The notes under the pieces were generated by a model. That model searched no databases and was not told the DNA's origin. It worked only from the letters and a program-made list of their open reading frames with translations. Made by a program: the position numbers and the translations under genes. This document shows, piece by piece, positions 42,983 through 47,528 of a stretch of DNA of 47,528 bases. Position 1 is the first letter of the stretch, and the number at the start of each line of letters is the position of its first letter. Origin of the DNA: a virus; the IMG/VR virus record IMGVR_UViG_3300009370_000048, positions 1-47,528 of that record; one strand, written 5' to 3'.

Positions 42983-44545
42983 TCAATACCTTGCTCCAGT
43001 CATCCAATTATATCGTTTTTTATTTCTTAAATTGCCTTTTGAATTATTCTTTTTTACAGTTCCAGCTGTTTTATTTCCCTTTGCAAATTGTGTTGATAAC
43101 CAAAATGCATCTATAGTGTCATCGTGTGTTCCTTTTGGAAAATCGAGAAGTTCTCCAATAAATTCATGCATATCTTTCTTTAAATGCACAGCTCCAGCTT
43201 TAAACATTGGTTGCAATCCTTCAAATAATCTATCTTTTTTCTTTTGATTACCATATCCTTTAATTCCTTTTTCAATACCAGGTAAAAACTTTCCTTCCTT
43301 TTTGCTTCGTTTATAAACATAATCCCTTAACATTTCTTGATATGATATTGTTTCAATATTTATTCGTTTGATTTTTTTATATCGTTCAGCGATTTTAAAT
43401 ATTTCATCTGCGCATTCCATCGGTAATACCCTTTTTCTCCAATATTCAAGCACGTAATAATCAAATTCGCTAGTAACACCAATAACCATAATGACGCTAT
43501 AATCATTCCTAGTCCCAAGAGTCGAAGCTGGGTCGACACCCATATATATATTAACATATTCAGTCCTTCCGTCTTCAAGTTTTATATACCATGATTCATA
43601 TTCATCGCTAAATCTTATTTGACCTTTATAAAAGTTTTCAGTTATATCTTCTTCACTAAATATTTGGTCTTCAGGAGATTTTGCTTGGTTCATATACTCT
43701 TGATAGAATTTACTTGGAGTACCAGAGTCAATATAAAATTGCTTACGTTCTTCAAGTTTTTTAATAGGCCAACGTGAAGGCCATAATGTAGTACCATCGT
43801 CAAGAATAGCTTTATGTGTTTCAACTTTCCATGAATAATCTTCTCCAGTTTTTTCAGCAGCTTGTGAATTTCTTACCAAACCATTTAAAAATGAATCATA
43901 ATGCACAATAGTCCCATTACACCATAAAAATCCACCTTTATCAAAATCAATAGCAGGATATACAGCAGCAGTTACCCAATTCTTTATATGTAATCTTGCT
44001 TCAGGAGTTTTAGTATTTAACTCTGATTCAAAGTCATCAAGTATAATTCCAGTATATCTTGTAGATAGTTGCTTTTTACCTCTAAGTCTTTGCGATGCAC
44101 CCTTAGCAATCATTCTGCAATTATTACTTAATACAATTTCGTTTTTTGTCCACTTATCTCCTTGAAGGTCTCCGAAATAGTAATGGATTGCAGGATTAGA
44201 GTAAATATGGTTAGATATCCAATTAAGATTATCAATAGCTTGGTCTTGTGCCTCGCCAACCCAAGCGATAAATTCTGGACTTTCTTTTTTCGCAAATAAA
44301 AACCTATGTAATACTGCGGTTGCCGCTAAAGTTGATTTTGCGTGGTCACGAGGCAACACAAGAGCCAATTGTTGTATTTCTCTATTTAAAAGTAATTTTC
44401 CAACATTTACGTGGAAGTCGGGAGTTGCTGATGCTAAAAAGTCTTGTGGGGAGAAGAGTTTACCGAAAACGATAAGGTCATTAAAGGCCATTTCAAGTAT
44501 CTTTTCATTTTGAGATACATCGCCATTAAGATTTAAATTTGCCAT
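42983..44545 (-). CDS. terL: Terminase large subunit
   Basis: Packaging ATPase and nuclease, 520 residues from the MANLNL start. Walker A LPRDHAKST (64-72), Walker B IILDD (Asp170/171), nuclease Asp338 in MGVDPAS and the C-terminal HDDTIDAF (Asp475/476 and Asp479). The start shares bases with the upstream stop (TAATG); 26 further in-frame residues upstream fall inside the neighbouring gene and are not needed. Confidence 0.95.
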   Translation of the reverse strand: MANLNLNGDVSQNEKILEMAFNDLIVFGKLFSPQDFLASATPDFHVNVGKLLLNREIQQLALVLPRDHAKSTLAATAVLHRFLFAKKESPEFIAWVGEAQDQAIDNLNWISNHIYSNPAIHYYFGDLQGDKWTKNEIVLSNNCRMIAKGASQRLRGKKQLSTRYTGIILDDFESELNTKTPEARLHIKNWVTAAVYPAIDFDKGGFLWCNGTIVHYDSFLNGLVRNSQAAEKTGEDYSWKVETHKAILDDGTTLWPSRWPIKKLEERKQFYIDSGTPSKFYQEYMNQAKSPEDQIFSEEDITENFYKGQIRFSDEYESWYIKLEDGRTEYVNIYMGVDPASTLGTRNDYSVIMVIGVTSEFDYYVLEYWRKRVLPMECADEIFKIAERYKKIKRINIETISYQEMLRDYVYKRSKKEGKFLPGIEKGIKGYGNQKKKDRLFEGLQPMFKAGAVHLKKDMHEFIGELLDFPKGTHDDTIDAFWLSTQFAKGNKTAGTVKKNNSKGNLRNKKRYNWMTGARY

Positions 44546-45099
44546 TATTTGTTTAGATTTTTCTTTATATCTTTTGAATAATTTTGAACTATTACATTTG
44601 TTTTTGGCAAACCTGTATACCAAGAAGTAAATTGCTCTATATTACCTTTAGATTTTTTTAATAGATTGCTTATTACATATCTAGTAGCAAACATAGCATC
44701 ATCAGCATTATTAAAATCAGCTGTATAATAAGTTCTATTATCAGCTCCTTTAAATTTATCACCTTTCATAAATTCAATACCATAAATATCATACATTTTT
44801 TCAGATAAATTATCACTATAAATAATAGCTCCAGGATTTAAATGTCTTTTCGCTCTATCACTTGATTCAAATTTTAATATTGACTCCAATATAGCATTTG
44901 TGGAATCTGTTGGAATATTTGCAAGTTTATCTGATGCCGACCAATCCATTGAAAGAAGTTCTAAAAAATTTTTATTATATGAGTGTAATCCTTCTTCATG
45001 TTCGCTTAGTTGGTTAAGATAATCATTATATTCTTTGGAATTTAAATAATTCAATTCTTGTTCTTGTTTCTTTAAAAATTCTTCTAATAAATTTGCCAT
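44545..45099 (-). CDS. Lytic transglycosylase-like virion protein, 184 aa
   Basis: Residues 70-175 resemble SLT-like muramidases that open peptidoglycan during infection: ILESILKFESSDR with Glu78, then HLNPGAII (86-93), an aligned F-x(4)DAMFA segment (134-140) and a FTSWYTG...Y ending. Such NPG-type domains are common in phage virion proteins. The N-terminal 65 residues are helical and probably attach it. Its place next to terminase rather than in a lysis cassette supports an entry rather than exit role. Confidence 0.6.
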   Translation of the reverse strand: MANLLEEFLKKQEQELNYLNSKEYNDYLNQLSEHEEGLHSYNKNFLELLSMDWSASDKLANIPTDSTNAILESILKFESSDRAKRHLNPGAIIYSDNLSEKMYDIYGIEFMKGDKFKGADNRTYYTADFNNADDAMFATRYVISNLLKKSKGNIEQFTSWYTGLPKTNVIVQNYSKDIKKNLNK

Positions 45100-45477
45100 T
45101 TACTTCCCAAATAAGGAAACAATCTTATTTATAAGTCTATCAAAGATATCTGGAGCTCCTAATTGGGAAATATTTTTTTTAACTTGTGGCAAATCTTCAA
45201 CTCTTACTGTGTCTGAAAAATCAGGCTGATGTTTAATTTGAAGCCTAAGAAGGTCATCCATTAATCTAAAATTTTCTTTCGTGCCAATACTTGGCATTAA
45301 TCTCTCAATATATCTTTTATCGCCACCTTTTGTGAAGGCCTCATAAAGACGTGCTGAAAGATTGCCATGAGATGCCTGCATTATACTGTTAATTGTACTT
45401 TTGTCAATTTGATTCTTTATATTATTTTCTGTAATAAGCGAATCAATTATCGAATGTCCATTTTCTTCATTTCCCAT
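45100..45477 (-). CDS. Hypothetical virion-region protein, 125 aa
   Basis: Contains GHSIIDSLITENN near the N-terminus, which parallels AHSMIDGLISQNN in the gene upstream; the rest is helical. The shared motif suggests paralogues or a common binding partner. 11-base overlap with the upstream gene. Function unknown. Confidence 0.55.
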   Translation of the reverse strand: MGNEENGHSIIDSLITENNIKNQIDKSTINSIMQASHGNLSARLYEAFTKGGDKRYIERLMPSIGTKENFRLMDDLLRLQIKHQPDFSDTVRVEDLPQVKKNISQLGAPDIFDRLINKIVSLFGK

Positions 45478-45706
45478 TATTTAGTCTCCAAAATTTCTTT
45501 AAATAACTAAAAGCTATATCTTTTTCTGAAGGTCTTAAATTTCCTTTAAGACTTATTAATTTAGGTATAGCTGTTAATCCACCATAACCAATTTTCATGC
45601 CACGCCGCTGTTTAGTATTATTCTGTGAAATTAATCCATCAATCATTGAATGTGCATTTTCTTTCTTAACTCCTAATATCATATCTAATATTTGCGCCGC
45701 TGTCAT
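45467..45706 (-). CDS. Hypothetical virion-region protein, 79 aa
   Basis: Carries AHSMIDGLISQNN (about residues 18-30) like its downstream neighbour, then a basic region (QRRGMKIGYGGLTAIPKL). Starts on the stop of the 46-aa gene (TAATG). No known family. Confidence 0.55.
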   Translation of the reverse strand: MTAAQILDMILGVKKENAHSMIDGLISQNNTKQRRGMKIGYGGLTAIPKLISLKGNLRPSEKDIAFSYLKKFWRLNNGK

Positions 45707-45846
45707 TATCTAGTCTCCAAAATAATATCAGCCTCAGAAAACGTGCTAATGTTGCTATACGAGTAACACATGGGGATGTAAAGGGGACTTGCGGACACAT
45801 TATCCGAAGCTGATAAATTGTTTAATATAATTTTATAATTTTTCAT
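45706..45846 (-). CDS. Hypothetical protein, 46 aa
   Basis: ATG directly after the stop of the zinc-ribbon gene opens MKNYKIILNNLSASDNVSAS and ends with TAATG onto the 79-aa gene, filling the gap exactly. Strand-rich with several Tyr/Ser; no motif. AGGAAAAGC lies upstream. Confidence 0.5.
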   Translation of the reverse strand: MKNYKIILNNLSASDNVSASPLYIPMCYSYSNISTFSEADIILETR

Positions 45847-46083
45847 TTATGCTTTTCCTGTCTTAGAATCAGGTAGGCTAATATACGTAATATTTTCTTC
45901 AATATCAAATGTTGACCTACAGTATGGGCACATCCAGCCTTCAACTTCATTTTCTGTGTCAAGCAATCCTATTCTTTGTGTTACTTGGTCATCCCAATAT
46001 AAGTCCTCGGCACATACAGGACATGGGTCGTCATTCTTCTTCGGAGTTTTCTCCGTGTGCCAATAATGTAGTTTCTTTTCCAC
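45847..46083 (-). CDS. Zinc-ribbon protein, 78 aa (GTG start)
   Basis: CPVC near residues 21-24 and CPYC near residues 52-55 form a zinc ribbon. It overlaps the small terminase gene by 53 bases and starts at GTG nine bases after GGAGG. Immediately beside the terminase, so a packaging accessory role is possible but unproved. Confidence 0.65.
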   Translation of the reverse strand: MEKKLHYWHTEKTPKKNDDPCPVCAEDLYWDDQVTQRIGLLDTENEVEGWMCPYCRSTFDIEENITYISLPDSKTGKA

Positions 46084-46801
46084 CTTGCAATGCCTCCAGT
46101 TGTTTAGGAGTGAATCCTTGAAATACAGTTAATTGTTCTTGTTTTTTCTCTGTATCGAACAATCCAGCTATTTTTGATAGTGCTTCTAATGAACGAAGTC
46201 TATTTGCATCCCTGTCAGACACCTCGGCAATTGTTTTATATTGTCCAATAATCCATTCAGGCGAAACTCCTTCATCTTCTAGTATCTTTTTGATTTCTTC
46301 TTTAACCATTGTACGAATTTCCTCTTTTTGTAATAAAATATTTGATTTTTTCTTAATATATCCTTTATCCTTAGCCTGAGGGTAGGCTTTTTTATAGGCA
46401 GTTAGCACATCTTCACCCGATGCAACATATCTTGCAAATAAAAACTCTCTATTGTTCATCTTTCTATCTTTTGAACGTGAATATATCGCTTTATAGTTAC
46501 CCGAAAAGGTATAAATGTTCTCAACAACACCGCCTTCACCATACATACGATGGCTCTTTTGTTCAACAATGAATGAACCGCACACAGTACGCATCATTGT
46601 ACGCATCTGCTTGTAATTTGGGTGACTAATCATACTTTTCTTCAATATTTGACAAATATAATCATCATCAGTATATATCCAGTCACCTTCATCCCCCTCA
46701 CGCCAATTACCCTTAACGCTATTCCCAGGATTCAATGCTTTGAACTCCTCTATGTTGTCATAGAGGTAATGATTAATTCCTTTGATAACTTTTAAATCCA
46801 T
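46031..46801 (-). CDS. terS: Terminase small subunit
   Basis: The C-terminal two thirds contain the small-terminase helix-turn-helix region: MNNREFLFARYVASGEDVLT, AYKKAYPQ, then a repeat-like helical KSNILLQKEEIRTMVKEEIKKI. The N-terminal 110 residues (WIYTDDDYICQILKKS; TVCGSFIV) form an extra domain. It recognises phage DNA and feeds it to the large subunit. First gene of the late operon. No ribosome binding site precedes the ATG, which is unusual here. Confidence 0.8.
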   Translation of the reverse strand: MDLKVIKGINHYLYDNIEEFKALNPGNSVKGNWREGDEGDWIYTDDDYICQILKKSMISHPNYKQMRTMMRTVCGSFIVEQKSHRMYGEGGVVENIYTFSGNYKAIYSRSKDRKMNNREFLFARYVASGEDVLTAYKKAYPQAKDKGYIKKKSNILLQKEEIRTMVKEEIKKILEDEGVSPEWIIGQYKTIAEVSDRDANRLRSLEALSKIAGLFDTEKKQEQLTVFQGFTPKQLEALQGGKETTLLAHGENSEEE

Positions 46802-46874
46802 AAATAAATATAAACAAAAATATCCAAAAATAAAAATACTTGCAAAATTGATATATTTGATTATATTATATATT

Positions 46875-46914
46875 TAATAGAGATAATATAGAGATACATA
46901 ATAGAGAATCTCTA
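46875..46914. repeat. TAGAGA repeat array in the late leader
   Basis: TAGAGA at 46878, 46889 and 46902 (spacings 11 and 13), the last within a palindrome TAGAGA-A-TCTCTA (46902-46914). It lies between the predicted late promoter and the small terminase start. Repeats of the same core occur at 7199-7237. Candidate operator or replication/packaging site. Confidence 0.55.
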
Positions 46915-46943
46915 GTGAATATCTACCCTTAAATAAAAGAAAA

Positions 46944-46971
46944 AATATATAAAAAAGAAAAGTTAAGTCAA
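46944..46971 (-). promoter_or_regulatory. Predicted late promoter
   Basis: On the minus strand TTGACT (46971-46966), a 16-base spacer and TATATT (46949-46944). This is the best promoter match upstream of the structural operon; the transcript would start near 46937 and have a leader of about 135 bases that contains the TAGAGA array. The surrounding 46802-47115 stretch holds no gene that I can support. Confidence 0.55.
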
Positions 46972-47115
46972 AAACCCAAAAAATAGCATTAGAATGTGTG
47001 TGAGTGTTTCTTTATGCGGGTGTCCCCCCTTGATTACCCCGTTAGAACTTTGATTTGGTTGAAATTATAATTTGAATTGAATTTTTAATTATTGTGTAGA
47101 AAAGGTTAAACAAAT

Positions 47116-47152
47116 AAAAAAACCCCCCACTAATACAATTAATGAGGGGTTT
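47116..47152 (-). terminator. Strong intrinsic terminator
   Basis: On the minus strand AAACCCCTCATTAAT pairs with ATTAGTG-GGGGGTTT (15 bp with two G-T wobbles, 3-base loop) and runs into four more T. It ends the two small genes to its right. It could also work weakly on the plus strand. Confidence 0.85.
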
Positions 47153-47178
47153 CTATGCTACGCATTGCGGATATTTAC

Positions 47179-47355
47179 TTAATCATTACAAGCTTCTTCA
47201 AACCTACTATAATTAAAATTAATATTATCTTTCTTTAATTCATTAGATAAATCTTTTATTAATGAACTCTTTAATATTAAATCATTAGGCATTAACTTGA
47301 TACTATTATCTTTTATTACACGTGCTAACATTATATAATACTTTCTACTTAACAT
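47179..47355 (-). CDS. Hypothetical small protein, 58 aa
   Basis: Begins MLSRKYYIMLARVIKDN after AAGGGGGTGAATA, and starts on the stop of the upstream gene (TAATG). Helical, Lys/Asn-rich and without known motif; a small DNA-associated or host-interaction protein is possible. Ends shortly before the terminator. Confidence 0.6.
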   Translation of the reverse strand: MLSRKYYIMLARVIKDNSIKLMPNDLILKSSLIKDLSNELKKDNINFNYSRFEEACND

Positions 47356-47528
47356 TATTCACCCCCTTTCTTACTTAAGTTAATATATCTACTTATTATG
47401 TTTTTTATTCTCATACCATTAATTTCACCGCCATATAATGTTTCAATAAATTTAACTATTTCCTCCGAACATTTATCAAGGTTATCATAATTTGTTTTAT
47501 TTTTCAACCATTCATAATAACCCTCATT
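47355..47528 (-). CDS. Partial hypothetical protein, cut by the window edge
   Basis: 57 residues read through to the last base of the window without a start codon in frame, so the 5' end lies outside (or across the join if the molecule is circular). Contains YEWLKNKTNYDNLDKCSEE and KFIETLYGGEING. Its end couples by TAATG to the 58-aa gene. No family recognised. Confidence 0.5.
   Translation of the reverse strand, partial: NEGYYEWLKNKTNYDNLDKCSEEIVKFIETLYGGEINGMRIKNIISRYINLSKKGGE

Noticed and set aside
44546-44623. 26-residue N-terminal extension of the large terminase
   Set aside because: It lies wholly inside the upstream gene, while the TAATG junction gives a natural start for MANLNL.
1-47528. 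Direct terminal repeats or circular overlap
   Set aside because: No repeat of the first 20 bases was seen at the right end, and the partial gene at the end could not be matched to a start at position 1 with confidence; completeness is left open.

Overview
This window looks like the genome, or nearly all of it, of a tailed double-stranded DNA phage of an AT-rich bacterium (about 30% GC by eye, not computed). A terminase pair, portal, scaffold and major capsid protein are all present and no bacterial housekeeping gene is. There is a head-to-tail adaptor, a very large beta-rich tail or nozzle protein, fibre-like proteins and long internal-virion-type proteins. I find no tape-measure, tail-tube or sheath gene, so a podovirus-like, short-tailed particle is the best inference. 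Strong purine-rich ribosome binding sites precede many genes, which argues for a host that uses canonical Shine-Dalgarno initiation; the host itself cannot be named. No tRNA, DNA polymerase, primase, RNA polymerase or conventional stand-alone integrase is visible.

Layout: (1) 1-6.75 kb, plus strand: about 28 tightly packed small genes, many overlapping by 1-20 bases, several with CxxC zinc-ribbon motifs or a single membrane segment. Most have no known function and are probably early host-takeover genes. (2) 6.75-13.7 kb, plus strand: a promoter and ribbon-helix-helix regulator lead a recombination and replication block. It holds a Cas4/RecB-like nuclease with four cysteines, a DUF1071 (Sak3-type) annealing protein, an SSB-like protein ending in DSIPF, a DNA methyltransferase, a DnaB-type helicase ending in DDKIPF, a RuvC-like resolvase and a PD-(D/E)XK nuclease. 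(3) 13.7-46.8 kb, minus strand (transcribed right to left): small terminase, small proteins and a lytic-transglycosylase-like protein, large terminase, portal, scaffold, SU10-like capsid, head/tail connectors, a metallophosphoesterase, a cassette of five tiny membrane proteins (probable lysis), the 1599-residue tail/nozzle protein, fibres with a guanidinoacetate-methyltransferase-like enzyme between them, and four ejection-type proteins. The last of these has 2323 residues and carries a tyrosine-recombinase-like domain and an HExxH site. (4) 46.8-47.5 kb: the late promoter region, a strong terminator and two further minus-strand genes, the last cut by the window edge.

The most novel item is a pair of structured-RNA candidates on the plus strand at 762-926 and 9099-9330. 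They share two helices that differ by compensatory base-pair changes, and conserved G-U pairs fix the strand. The second copy is followed by a four-way-junction (cloverleaf-like) domain and may have its own promoter. Other items worth follow-up are the two SSB-like C-terminal tips encoded in identical 20-base overlaps, the methyltransferase inside the fibre operon, the embedded recombinase fold in the giant virion protein, and a TAGAGA repeat array found both in the late leader and inside the nuclease gene.
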